A stretch of DNA of 34,275 nt from Knoxdaviesia capensis (taxonomy: Eukaryota; Ascomycota; Sordariomycetes; Microascales; Gondwanamycetaceae). Shown one piece after another: positions 10,291-22,424 of the stretch. How positions within the stretch are numbered: position 1 is the stretch's first letter; every line of letters begins with the position of its first letter. The DNA is taken from NCBI GenBank assembly GCA_001510575.1, contig LNGK01000005.1, forward strand, positions 1,519,233 through 1,553,507, given 5' to 3'. A program made the translations under genes and the position numbers. The notes under the pieces were generated by a model. It was not told where the DNA came from. It did no database searches and saw nothing but the letters and a program-made list of their open reading frames with translations.

Positions 10291-11983
10291 ATATACCGTT
10301 AGGTCAAAACAAACAAGAGAGCTGGCCGTGCAAAAAGGAAATAGAGTTCACTAGGGATATAGCTAAGCTGCCTACACTATATATATACATACATATATAA
10401 AATGTACTTCCATTCTCTCCGTCCTGGTGAAGCAGGTAACAGCAGCTACACTTCCACTTGACCGGCCCTCCAATAACCCTAACACAACCCTAACAACCGT
10501 GCCTCATCACCACGTTGGTGGCTGGTGGCTGGTGGGTGAGTGGGAGAGCAGTGGACTGACCATGGTATGATACCGACCAGGACATCTCTTTCTGCCTTGA
10601 CATAGCTAGAGGCAGTTTTCAAGGCTACATAGAAGTCGGGTTTAAGAACCTAGCATATATGGGTTTGCCAGGTGTATACTGAACTTGTCCTCGTCGATTA
10701 TGCATGTAGTACGTACATATATAGATGAGGTAGTACTCGTTTCCAGGCATCCGAGCCCACCTAATTCTCTTCTCTCTATGTATATTCTTATCTAACCCTA
10801 AGTGTACTGTACCTATACTCAAGTCACAACCACCACACCAAAGCTGGCCTGGATTTCCTGGCTTAACTAGCAGATCATCTACCTTCAGGGCGCAATATGA
10901 CAGGTGACAGGCACTCTTAGGCCTCAACTAAGTCATCAAAATGGCCGGCCTAAGTAGCTTCCCCAAGCTCCATCCTCGCCACTAGAACTGGCTCTAAATA
11001 CAGGGGTCTAGCATCCGGTGGCCAGTCATTCCTCCGGCAGACCCCCCTTCTTATAATTATCACAATCCCTACCTCACCTTGGACATGAAATATGTTACTT
11101 TCTACTCAGCCGTGAATTATAAATTTTCTTCTTCCTTTTCTCCCTCGTCTTCTGTATCAGCGTTACACAGCTGTACCGGGCTGTATAGAAAACCTCATGA
11201 CTATTTACTCATCTCTTTATTTATTTATCTCTTTTCAAAGGAAGTTATCTCTCACCGTCTGTTGTTGTTCCCTCTTGCCATAGTCAATATTCCTCCTGCT
11301 TGCTCAGCCCTTCGTCCTCCTTGTCTATGTTTATTTTATGTTTATTAGAGTCACATCAGCTTTTATTCTCCTCTATTGGATACTGGGCTCTTGTGCATTG
11401 CCTCCGTCCCCTCTCTGGCCCTGCTCGGAAATTTTGGTCAATCCCTCCTCACGTCTTTTTTTCTTCTTTCTTTTTTTTTTGTCTTCCTCCTTCCCCATCA
11501 TCACCACACACGACGACGACCCTCGACCAGACCAGAACCCGCCACTCTTGCACAAGGTTGCGGCCGAGACTCGAAAGTGTGTTTGGTGGACACTCTTGTG
11601 GCCCTTTTTTGACAATTTCCCGAAACACCCGTCGTTGGCGCCAACGACTGGCGGTCTCTCGCCGACCCTCCGACCGGACCAGCATACGCACGCGGCCGCG
11701 ACTCGGGCCCGAGGATACCCGCGTTTTCGATTATTCCCACTTGGAGCCCGACTCCCTTCTTCTCCTCTTTCCTCGTTGAATCGTGCTTCGTGGTCTTTGC
11801 CTCGTGCCATCGCGGTCGATCGCCTACCACCCGTCCGCAACAGCCCGACGGACGACAGCTTGTCTACGTAGCAATTCGCGCTCGAATCCTCTCTCGCTCT
11901 GTCTGATCCAGATCGCCCCGCGCCTCCTGACTTCCGGCTCTTGCACCATCTGATACATATAACAGTGATTCTCTCTGCCCACC
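10291..11983. other. Intergenic region and BAH-PHD gene leader
   Basis: No gene is seen. The first part is AT-rich with TATATA runs (10380-10400, 10715-10725) and three AACCCTAA octamers. The last 600 nt are pyrimidine-rich, as expected for the leader of the gene starting at 11984. A 244-aa antisense frame across this leader is a compositional shadow. Confidence 0.5.
10475..10493. promoter_or_regulatory. Tandem telobox-like AACCCTAA pair
   Basis: Two AACCCTAA octamers start 11 nt apart (10475 and 10486). They lie about 185 nt before the start of the possible minus-strand gene; a third copy is at 10794-10801. Confidence 0.35.
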
Positions 11984-13816
11984 ATGACCGCCGCTGGCGG
12001 GAGCACCAAGTCTCCGCGCGGCGACACCAAGCCGGCCACACACGCCGAATGCCCGTTTGCCACGCGCGTCGAGCGGCGCCTGCCGTCCGACTCCCACCCG
12101 TCCGCATCTGGGAAGAAGGGCTCCAAGCGCAAGGCCGTGGCCGCGGAGGACCTCGGCCGCGGCCCCGTGTACGAGCAGGTGTCGCCGTTTACGCCGCAGG
12201 GCAAGTTCCGGTCGGGCAAGAGCCTGGATCTGGCGTACTCGGTGCAGTCGAGCGAGAGATGCTGGAGCTCTTTGACTAAATACAGCTGCTTTGTCTGTAC
12301 GTTACTCTCCCTCTCCCCACGGCCTTGCACGTGTGTGTGTGTGTGTGTTACTGACCGACCGTTTTGCGGTGACGCTGCAGTGAACAACCACAAGTACTAC
12401 GCCGGCACCTACATCTTCATCTCCGGCACCGACTCGATCCCGAAAGACAGCGACCGCCTGCCCAAGGCCTCCAAGGAGACACCCGACAGCACCAAGGCGG
12501 CGGCGCCCGAGAAGACCATGTCGTCGGCCACCGCGGCGGCCGGCGGCCGGGTCCGCAAGGGCCTCGACCACCCCTCGCAGCTGTCGGGCGCCGCGCTGCA
12601 TGGCAACCTGTGGGTGGCGCGCATTCTCGAGATCCGCGCGAGCGACGAGCACCACGTGTACGCCCGCATATACTGGATGTACTGGCCCGAGGAGCTGCCG
12701 CAGCAGGCGTCGCGGACGCTCAAGCTCAGCCCCGGCCGCCAGCCCTATCACGGCAAAAACGAAGTCATTGCCTCGAACCATAGTGCGTTTTTTCCCTCTT
12801 TTTTTTCCCCTCTTTTTTTTTTTTTGCTTGCTTGCTTGCTTGTCTTGGGCTCGACTCGGAGACCTGCGACCTGCGAGAGGCTCTGTCTGTCTATGTGGGA
12901 ACGAAGTGCTGACACGGCTGGCTCGCTCTAGTGGATATCATCAACGTTGTGAGCGTTATGGCTCAAGCGGACGTCGTCCAGTGGACCGAGGGCGTTGACG
13001 ATGAGCTGCCGAGCAACCTCTACTGGCGCCAGGCCTTGAACATCAAGACGTTTGAGCTATCGGTAAGTGCTCCCGCACCTTTCTCGCTTGGCACCCACCC
13101 CTTCGTGTTTGCAGTATGCAGCCTATCTAACGCACCCCGCCCCAACCCCCCCCTCTCTCTAGGCCGTCAAGTCCATGTGCTCGTGCAAGCGGCCCGAGAA
13201 CCCCGATCAGACCGTGGTGGCCTGCTCCGACGCGGCCTGCGACTCGTGGATGCACGAGAGCTGTCTTGTGCGCGACGTGCTGCAGCGGAATTTTGACCAG
13301 CTCGGCACGACCAAACCCTACCGACTCGACCGATACGGCGGCTCGGCGGCCCCCGGCCGCGTGAAGACCGAGGACGACCCAGCCGATGGCGGTAATACCA
13401 CTGCTACTGCTGCTGCTGCTGCTGCTACTTCGACGCCGACAGTGGTGGGGGCGTCCAGCTCCGGGTCACGTGCAAACGGCACAACCACGGCGGAGATCTC
13501 GCCGTCGCCGACGCCGGCGCCCGACCTGTCGCCCAGCATCGGCAGCGGCGTGTCGGAGTGGGCGGCGCCGCCGCCGGTGGCCGCGGCCGCTGGACGGGGC
13601 CGCAAGCGCAAGCGCGGCGAGCAGCGCGCGTCGGGGGCATCATCATCATCATCAACAGCGGCAGCGCCGTGGGAGGGGCTCTTGACGGGGCGGTTGCTGG
13701 CGGATGTGGATCCGCCGGTGGTGCTGGTTACCGATCGGCGGAAGGGCATTGTCGGGGGCGAGAAGGAGTGGACGGAGCAGGTGCGGTGCTTGGTGTGCGG
13801 GAAGCGGGTGGATTGA
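11984..13816 (+). CDS. BAH-PHD chromatin protein (EPR-1/BP1-like candidate)
   Basis: Exons 11984..12296, 12381..12782, 12932..13062 and 13163..13816 give 499 aa. The start has a near-ideal context (CCACCATGA). After a basic, disordered N-terminus, residues of about 100-282 form a BAH domain: KYYAGTYIFI, LWVARILEIRA, VYARIYWMYWPEELP, then NHMDIINVVSV. A zinc finger of PHD type follows with C288, C290, C303, C308, H313 and C316; its last Cys pair appears to be C491-x2-C494 at the extreme C-terminus, separated by about 174 low-complexity residues. This insert carries poly-Ala, poly-Ser and a KRKR nuclear-localisation motif. BAH-PHD proteins are the known fungal readers of H3K27me3 (Neurospora EPR-1, Fusarium BP1), so a nuclear Polycomb-type silencing role is likely, but orthology is not proven from sequence alone. 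Confidence 0.85.
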
Positions 13817-15053
13817 GCGGCACGAGACCTTCGTCCAGCTTCCTCTTTCTTCCCACCATCTCTGCCTCTCTGCCTCTTATCGTTTTGCTTCATCCCCCCC
13901 CGCCATCAACACAAGATCTGTCCCGCCGTCCTGTGTACTTTTCTTTTCTTCCTGTTCCATTTTCTCATACCTGGCTTTTCTTTTTTCTTGTCTTCTCGAT
14001 TTTCTCTCGTGAGCAAGTAGCGCGGCGTCCTTTTCGTTTTTTTCCCCTCTTCATTTTCCAATTCCCCCCTTTGGTACTCACTTGTTGCTTTCTCCTATAT
14101 GGCCTTGCTTGTCTTTTCGATCCCCCCCCCTTTTTGCTTCTATATCCTGTTTTTGGTCGCCGGCTGTTCTTTTTTCTTAGTCTGGGTGGGATGGGTAGAT
14201 TCTTTTGTTTCTTTTCCTTCTTATCTGGGGGCTTCGGTGATGCTCCTTTGTGTCTTATTCTTAATGTGAAAACTGGATTAACGGGCGGGGGTTTGCTCCT
14301 GGAACTGGCTCTTTTTGCTTTTACTCCTTCGTCTTCTTGAGAACTTTGCGTGTTTGTATGGCTTCTTTCCTTTCGATTCTTCCATGTGTCTTTTCGTGAT
14401 GTGGCTTGTAATGTTATGTCTATTGGATACGGGCTCGGTAGATGTGGGTATAACCCTAATCTACGACATCCGAAATCCGACCAGAACTGGCTAATACAAG
14501 GTGCAGCAAGGCAAAACGATACGACAATTACTCTCCGGTAGGTGCACAGTACACTGAAATGCAGTTCCGTCTAACTCCAGCTTCGTTCAAGAAACAATTT
14601 CAAGTGTGCTTACAGCGTTGCGTGATGGCTACGAAGCTCTGTGTCCCCATCGCCCCCACAATCGACGTACCCTCCGATACAGCAGCCAGTAGGAATAGCC
14701 GTAAAACCACTAACAATCGGTACTTCATGCTTTAGGTACCCGAATTCCAGCAGCCATTTCTCCACCCCGCCATTGCTGCTCCCTTCAAGCAGCTTCGACA
14801 TCATCGGTCTCTTTTTATCCTCTTTTTTTTGCTTTGCTGTGTTTCAACCTTTTCTCGGCGTGCATCACGGGAGACTTTTTTCGGATATTCCGCGTCGACG
14901 ACATTCTTGACTTTTTTTTGTCTTTTGCCTTCTTTTATTTTCCCTCCTGGACTTCGTCGATAGCTTCGTTCGTTACGGTTATTTTGTGCTGATCCTCTCC
15001 AGCCTGCTCCTTTCGCCTCTCCCACCTCGATTAAACCGGTTCTCGACGCAATC
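13817..15053. other. Intergenic region before cap2, no gene seen
   Basis: T-rich 3' sequence of the BAH-PHD gene, one AACCCTAA octamer at 14452-14459, and a pyrimidine-rich leader for the gene at 15054. No supported gene. Confidence 0.5.
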
Positions 15054-16158
15054 ATGGCTGACGCCGACCCTTTCGACTCGGCTTTGTAAGCTTTCCCTCC
15101 CATCTATGTCTGGGGGGTATATATCTGGTGGCCGGTGCTTGTGAGGGGTCTCCTCCGGGCCGTTTAAGACGAGAGAGAGGGGTTGAGAGGTTCCAGTGGC
15201 TATTCAAGAGCACCAAGCTAACATGTGCAAACCCGGACCGTTTTCTCCTCCAGGGACCTGCTCCGCCGACTGAACCCGAAACACACGACCGAGCACCTGA
15301 ACGCGATCATCTCGCTGGCGCCGGACCTGACGGAGGACCTGCTGTCGTCGGTGGACCAGCCGCTGACGGTGAAGCGGTGCCGGCAGACGGGGCGCGACTA
15401 CCTGCTGTGCGACTACAACCGCGACGGCGACAGCTACCGGTCGCCGTGGTCGAACAAGTTCGACCCGCCGCTGGACGAGGGCGGGGTGGGCGGGGTGGGT
15501 GCCGGCGGCAGCGAGGGGGCGGGCGAGGGCGCGGTGCCGAGCGAGCGCGTGCGGCGCATGGAGGTGCGGGCGAACGAGGCGTTCGATGTCTACCGCGAGC
15601 TGTACTACGAGGGCGGGGTCAGTAGTGTGTATTTCTGGAACCTGGACGATGGGTTCGCGGGGGTGGTGTTGCTGAAGAAGGGTGAGTTTCTGTGGGCCCC
15701 GATTGGTTTTTTTCTTTTTTTTCCCCCGCCGGACGGAAGAAGCTAACACCCCGCACGGAACAGCGGCTCCGCCGGGCGGCACGTCGGAGGGCGTGTGGGA
15801 CTCGATCCACGTGTTCGAGGCGATCGAGCGCGGGCGCACGGCGCACTACAAGCTGACGTCGACGGTGATCCTGTCGCTGGCGTCGGCGGGGACGGCCGGG
15901 CTGGGGGCGATGGACCTGAGCGGCAACATGACGCGGCAGGTCGAGCAGGACCTGGCGGTCGAGTCGGACGAGAGCCACATTGCGAACATTGGCCGGCTGG
16001 TCGAGGACATGGAGCTGAAGATGCGGAACCTGCTGCAGGAGGTGTACTTCGGCAAGGCCAAGGACGTGGTCGGCGATCTGCGCAGCGTCGGCAGTCTGAG
16101 CGAGGGCGCGCGGGAGCGCGAGACGCAGCGCGAGATCATTGGGAGTATGCGGCGGTAG
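15054..16158 (+). CDS. cap2: F-actin capping protein, beta subunit
   Basis: Exons 15054..15085, 15254..15681 and 15764..16158 give 284 aa, near the usual 270-290. The beta subunit pairs with Cap1 (alpha) to cap the barbed ends of actin filaments in the cytosol, in fungi at patches and hyphal tips. Diagnostic blocks are seen: ALDLLRRLNPKHTTEHL at the N-terminus, the signature CDYNRDGDSYRSPWSNKF, YRELYYEGGVSSVYFW, and the C-terminal DMELKMRNLLQEVYFGKAKD helix region. The first exon encodes only 10 full codons (MADADPFDSA plus two bases of a Leu codon). The last intron has a GCTAAC branch site. A Gly-rich insert (about 20 residues, GGVGG to AGEGA) follows the signature and is probably a loop. 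Confidence 0.95.
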
Positions 16159-19100
16159 GCGGGCGGGCGGGCGGGCCGACGGACGGCCGTGTGTGTGCTG
16201 GTCGCCCCTGTCTTGCTCTCTCGTGTTGGTATTGTAAAAAGAGTCAACTTGTGGTTTTTTTTCTTCCTTTTCTTCTTCTTTGTTGTATGTGTGCTCTCGG
16301 TGCAGATGTGTGTGTGGTGTGTGTGAATCTGTGTGTGAATCTGTGTCTGTCTTTACTCGCCCGATATCGGCATCTCCGAAGGGCCAGTGGGTTTTCTTCA
16401 CGTGGCACAGAGCCACGAAGAAAAAGATCGGGAGATATCATCGGGAGACTCTCTGTGGAGGGGGGTTCACAAGAGCAATTCCGGGAACCGTCCAAAAGAA
16501 GGGTTGCCAGCCGCCACCGGCCTCATATATATATCACATCGCAGACGCCAGAACGGCAGGACGATGCACGAAACCGAGATTGGATGTGTGCAGCCAGCCT
16601 GTGGCGGGCGCCGCCACATCGACGGTACGATACAGCAGATCTGGGATTGGGGCTCTTTGCCGGCTTTTTTTGCTGGTGAGCAGACACAGTGTTGATGGGT
16701 AGTGTATGTACATGTGCACGCCACTTCCGGGACCCGCGGGGAAGCCACGGCACGGGAAAACGCTCCTTTGATATCTCCACATGTACGGCGGGTTTAGCCT
16801 TTTGTTCCTTTTGGTCTTTGTTTCCCTTTTTTGTTTCCTTTTTTTCTTCTTTTTTTTTCTTTTGGTGTTGTGACGAGAGGTGAGAGAGAGAAACGCGTGT
16901 TGGCGATGAGACACGCTCTTGGGACGAGACACCACCGAGAGGGCGAGGGTCTACAAAGGGTCCTGGCGGATACGGGAATCGCCGATGTGAGTCAGTGTTG
17001 CCGTCGTTGGTTTTTTTTTTCAATGTGTCTTGGGAGAGAGTGCCTAGATTTGACTGGATCGAGGAAACGGGGGCTCATCATCCCGCAGAGGTTGGTGGCT
17101 GGAACGATCATCACTGCCATGCCCAGAGAGGGTGAAGGCTATGTGTTCCGTCTGCATCGCGATCTGGCTTCTTCTGTTGTCTCCAGTCTATCATCCACTA
17201 CAGTACAGTACACACATCCCCACACCGCATGTCCCACCCTCACCTGCATGCTTCATCACCGAGCGGCCCCTCCGCGCAATCTCGGTCAATCTTGGACGTG
17301 CAGAAGAGAAATTAAAAGGAAAGAGAAAAAAAAAGAGTATTCGGTGGTATGTGTCTGGTTCGGGGTTTACCTAGATTACAGCCAGACCTGGTGGCCTGCT
17401 CTCGTCTCCGTGCTGACCTGGGAACTTTGCTTTTGCTTTTTGCCTGTTTTTTTTCTGGTGGACTGGGACATTTAATGTGTGTGTGTGTGGTTGTGGGACG
17501 GTGGTACTGAATGTATTGTGGCGGAACGCCCACAGATTGCCGTTGCTGTGAAGATTCTTCATATGGACTGTGTGCATGTATCTGCAAAACGAGGTGAAGG
17601 GCTTTCTGTCTCGGTTATTCCAGACAGGCCAGCAGCGCCAACAGTTGGGAGTTCCTCTATTTCTTTCTCCTCGAGACACTAATCGCCCTTGGATCTACGA
17701 TGGAAGCTTTCGGCCCTGCTGCTCTCTTTGTCCACGAGACCAAAGAAGAGAGAAGAATTCAGTGGCCAGGTGCTGGCAGGAGTCGACAGCTGGTCGGTCA
17801 GACCTTGACACTGACCGAGAGTTCCCAACGGGGAAGGAGCCAGCAGCAGATGCAGAGAAGGAAAGAGAAGGAAAAGGGGGGATTGTGATGAGAAATCATT
17901 GCATCTCCATCTTACAGCAAGGAGGCTCTTCTTTACCTGCAACTTGATGAAAATCGACCTTTGTTTCCTTTTTCCCCCCGCATGGTTATAGGTTCGGAAT
18001 GCCATCCGGTGCAGAGTAACGCTGATATGTACGGGCGAGAGAGTACGTGCTGCAGGATAAATGGACACACATGTATTAGTTGTCCACCTGCAGCGTAGCC
18101 TTTTTTTTCTTTTCTTTTTTTGGTGGGCTGGTGCACCACGATCCACCAAAACCTCCTTCTCCGTGCATGAGCAAGCTGCAGACGGGTGTTTTCTGGTAAA
18201 TGAAAGGGGGGACACACTACCAGAAGAAGCAAACACTTTGCAGGAGCAGCGTGCATGTTGCATGTGCAGATTCGCCCTGAAGTTCCAGGAATCCATTTAG
18301 ACGTGCATTGCATGATGTGCGCGCGGTGGCCGTCGGTTGCAGGCGTGAAGAGACACCGGACGGGCTGCGGATCGGAGTTTGCGTGTGTGACGACGCACGG
18401 TGTGTGTGTGTGCGATTACACCTGCGATTAGGGCTTTTGGGTGGTGCAGGGCCCCGGGCGAGCATGTGCCGAGGAACGAACGGACGAGCGCTGACGAGGT
18501 CGGGGCCGGACAGGACAGGCTGGATGAGAAGTGTCCTGGACATCTGTGGGTGGTTGACCGGCCGCAGACGAAAGCTGTTTGCCTGAAGCATGTCCTGGCT
18601 CTTTGTCTTCAAGTCCGAGCTGCACTGGGAATGTCAGTGTTAACCGTCCGGAATCCCTCTTAGCGCCCACCGACCAAAGCACCAGTATCGCACTTGACAA
18701 CCCCCTGACCCTTGCTTCCCTGGCCGGCGTCTCACGGCAGGAGCCACGAGCCGGTCCCCCCTTTCCTTAAAAGCTATTACCTGTCCTTAACCTTTTTTTT
18801 TTCTTTCTTTCTTTTTTTCGGTGGGCTTTTGCATTTCCTCTTTCGGGACTCAGTGGACAGTGGGTGGCAATGTTCGACGGCATTTGTGGTGAAATACCCT
18901 CACACCGCATCGGATTGCGGTCCCCATGAGACAAGCTCAGCTGCAGAAGACACGAGACGGACAGTATGCACAGTATTCCAGCTCGCGTGCATGCACACTG
19001 TACTGTATATCCACCGGAGAGATAAGACAATGCTCGTTGTGGGAAAGAGCAGAGGAAGAGAGAGAGCAGGAGCGACCGTGAGATACGAAGTAGCTCGTGC

Positions 19101-20857
19101 ACGCACCCCAAGGCACCTTCCGTCGCCCTATCTTTATGTTGGCAGCTGGCCGTAGCCGACGAAACTAGCAATTGATAGTTCGTGTAGTAGATATTGAAAG
19201 CAGCAAGCAGCAGCTTCTCGCTAAACACAAGGTCTCTTTCATCAGGGGTTGGGTGGGGGGGGAGGAAAGGAAGGTCCGTTCCTGAGACAAACGACAGCTA
19301 TGCAAACGCCTTTTTCACCTGCACTGAACTCTCGAGATTTACGTTACATATACACTTATGCACTGTAGCCGCCACCGCCTCCAACATGCAGAGTCGAGAA
19401 GAAGGAGCAGCGAGAGCACAGTTGTCCCTTCCTTTTAAACCCAACGGCTCCCTTCCCTTTGGGCAAGAGCTCCGTCGTACCAACAGTACTTTACTTCGCG
19501 TGCTTCACTAGCTCCGTTCGTTCCTTCCCGCGCTTTGGAGAGTTGCACCACTTTTAATAGATATTGGTGGTTTCTTCTTTATTCCTTCTCCTGCATGAGG
19601 ACCACCGCTAGACTCCACCCCTCATTGCGGCCTGCCCCTCTCGGCTTCCCACTTACTTTCCGTCCGTCACATCTGGGAACTTGAGAAGATACTCCGTATG
19701 TAATACACACAACCGAACGTATATATCTGCACCTTCGTGTTCTTCTCCTAATTGATACTGTATGCTCATGCCCCTTTTTCACAGTTCTGGCCCCCCCATC
19801 CAACTATGCCTATCAGGTCATGCTTTCCTGGGTCTCTGATACACGATAAACCCTGATGCTTTTTTTTTTTCCCTCTCGACCATCTTGCGCGCCCTGGATT
19901 TCGTTACCCCACTAAACGCCCCTCACGCAAGGTGTTTGAAGACTGTGCACTGCTCCTTCTCTTTCCTTTCTTCCGTCCTGACTTGCGGCTCCTGCTTTCA
20001 TCCTCTCTCCCTCTCCTCCTCCTTCTTGCCCCTTTTGTGCATCTTTCCTTCGTCTCTCCTTCCCGTCTTCCTGCTTTTTCTTGTGCACCCCATCTGTGCT
20101 CCTTCCGCCACTTCCTGCATCGTCCCTTCTCTGCATTCCGCGAGGTGACAAAGGGACAGAGAAGCAGCCAACTCCACAAGCTTCGTGCCTTCCTCCCCTG
20201 CTCACCCACACCTGACACTCCCATCTCCGCTCATCGGCCGGTACCACCATCTGCCGCCCTCCAAATCTCGCCGTCGTATCGCTTCGTTTCGTTTCCATAA
20301 ACACACCCGTTCTCTCTTGCTCTGTCCTGTGTGTGTCCGTGTGCTTTTTTGAGCTCGTGCCACACCCTTCTTCAGTTGTTCTTTCCTTCCTTCTATTTCC
20401 CCGGCGGGGCCGTCTTTTATTTTCTCCAATCCTTTTTTCTTGGAACCTCCAGAGTCCACCGAGATTCCTCCTCTATTCCTTTCTTCTCCTGTTCCTCTCT
20501 TCTCCTCTTCATCTCCTTATTCTTCACATCATATCGTCAACTTTACAGACCCAATTCGGGTTTTCCCATTCGTTCTGCTTTTCTTACGTTCATCAAGATA
20601 CCCACGTCACGATTGCATATCCACCATCATTCTCTTTTCTCGCTCATATCTTACCGTTACCCCCAAAAAATCCATCGTCGTCCTCTCGCTACCTTCGAGA
20701 AGAAACACGATTCACCCAGTGCGACACATCTGCTTCCCACCCGCTCTCGTGCGCCTTCGGCCACTCCCGTATATTTATCTACTCTGTTACACGTGAGATT
20801 GAGTGGCCACATTGAGAAGAGAAAACACGGACATTCGGTCTCAGTGACGCACTTATC

Positions 20858-20891
<34 letters not shown>

Positions 20892-21008
20892 GTCAACTAT
20901 TTATCTGCTTCCTCCTCCCAGACTCTTGGCCTCCCCTTTCTCGTCATCCACCATTGTCACCTGCCTGGATTCTGCCATCCCCACGACAACCCGCCTGGCT
21001 CGTTCACA
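16159..21008. other. 4.85-kb region without a convincing gene
   Basis: I see no supported gene on either strand. The open frames (up to 205 aa on the minus strand at 17679-18296) are low in complexity and show no family motif. The region holds GCGGG repeats just after cap2 (about 16158-16180), T-runs, GT-rich patches near 16305-16345, a (CT)n run at 20862-20888 and, from about 19860, a pyrimidine-rich stretch that is likely the promoter and leader of the SDR gene. No tRNA-like B box was noticed. Non-coding transcripts cannot be excluded. Confidence 0.45.
20862..20888. repeat. (CT)n microsatellite
   Basis: An uninterrupted CT run in the SDR gene leader, 120 nt before the ATG. Confidence 0.85.
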
Positions 21009-22424
21009 ATGTCGGAAAAGCCTTCAGTTCTTATAATCGGTGGCCTGGGCTACATTGGCCGCTTCCTGGCCTTGTACATACACAAGAACTCGCTTGCCTC
21101 CGAAGTCAGAATCGTCGACAAGGTGCTTCCGCAGCTTGCATGGCTCGCCCCGGAATTTGAAGAGGCCTGCTCGGGAGATCGCTTCGTCCAGGCCGATGCA
21201 AGCAAAGAACGTAAGTGTACCCCCCTCTTTCTTTCTCTCCCCCTCCCCCCACGCATGTTTTTTTCTTTCTGTTCCCGTCTCCATCAACCAGTCTTTCGGG
21301 TTTGACACGTGCCAATCTCCCGCTAACCCTCAAAAACCACCACCCCGAATCCTTCCGTCGCTGCAGAGGCTATGACACGCATATTTGACCGGGCCGATGG
21401 CACCCAATGGGACTACGTTTTCAACTGCGGAGGCGAGACGCGATATTCGCAGGAGGACGAGGTGTATCGTTTACGGTCTTTGGCTCTCTCGGTGACTCTG
21501 GCTCAAGAGGCCGCCCGCCGAGGGATCAAGGTGTTTGTCGAGCTCAGCACCGGAATGGTGTACAAGCCGGACTCGCAGCCCAGCAAAGAGGGTGATCGGC
21601 TGAAGCCGTGGAGCAAAATTGCCGTCTTCAAGCTTCAGGCCGAGGACGAACTGTCGAAGATTCTGAAGTATGCCTTTGTGTTGTTGTTGTGTTTTATGTT
21701 CCCTCTACCCTCGTCGCCTTTCCTCTTTCACTCTCCTCTCCTCTCTCTTTCATCTCCCCACCTCTGCACCCGTTGTCACCACCTGCTAACACAACGTAGC
21801 CTCAACCTCGTCATCGCCCGCCTCCCCCACGTCTACGGTCCCTACGCTGCGCAATGGGTTGGCACCGGCTTGTCAATGGCTCGAGTCTACCAGCACCTCA
21901 AAGAGGAAATGAAGTGGCTGTGGACAAAGGACCTACGCACCAACACGGTGCACATCGACGACCTTACCCGCGCCCTCTGGCAACTCGCAGAGTGGTACGT
22001 TGCCGGCAAAGCGAACTGGAACGTGGCCACCATGGGCCGCATCCCCACGTTCAACATCGTCGACAACGGAGCCACCACGCAAGGGACCATGGCTAGCATC
22101 ATTGGCGATATCTTCGGTATTGAGACGGGGTTCCAGGGCCAGATGATAAGTACATTTGCCAGACTCAACCTCGACAGCGTTGTTGACGATGTCAACGACG
22201 AGCTTCTGGGCCCGTGGGCCGATCTCCTGGCCGAGGCCGGAATCACGCGGCCGGGCCCGCTATCTCCGTTTATGGAGAAGGAGCTGCTCAAGGACACCGA
22301 CCTAAGCATGGACGGCACGCGGCTGCAGACGGTGCTGGGGTTCGAGTTTGACCACCCGGCCATGACGCAGGGGTTGATTGAAGAGGTGATTGAGAGCTAC
22401 CGCAAGATGAACTGGTGGCCCTAG
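21009..22424 (+). CDS. Extended-SDR NAD-binding epimerase/dehydratase-like protein
   Basis: Exons 21009..21210, 21367..21667 and 21800..22424 give 375 aa. The donors are GTAAGT and GTATGC, and the second intron has a CTGCTAAC branch site. The N-terminus is a Rossmann fold with G11-G12-L-G14-Y-I-G17, and an acidic residue at the end of the second strand (RIVDK) favours NAD(H). The NCGGETRY, ELSTGMVYK and ARLPHVYGP blocks are typical of the extended SDR (epimerase/dehydratase, 3beta-HSD-like) superfamily. The Ser/Thr of the active site (S128/T129) is present. The usual YxxxK is not: the Lys aligned by KLQAEDEL (about K156) has Ile four residues earlier, so classical catalysis is doubtful. The substrate is unknown. 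No signal peptide or membrane helix is seen. Confidence 0.85.

Noticed and set aside
11373..12107. 244-aa minus-strand frame before the BAH-PHD gene
   Set aside because: Antisense of a pyrimidine-rich leader; open because of composition, with Lys/Arg-rich low complexity.
14610..14804. 64-aa minus-strand frame
   Set aside because: Fairly protein-like, but without splice support, promoter or recognisable motif, and antisense to the region just upstream of cap2.
17679..18296. 205-aa minus-strand frame
   Set aside because: No domain-like pattern; mixed Lys-run and Ser/Leu composition typical of chance frames over T/A tracts.
20331..21208. Longer in-frame N-terminus for the SDR gene
   Set aside because: The upstream codons are Ser/Phe/Leu-rich translation of a CT-rich leader; ATG 21009 sits directly before the Rossmann motif.
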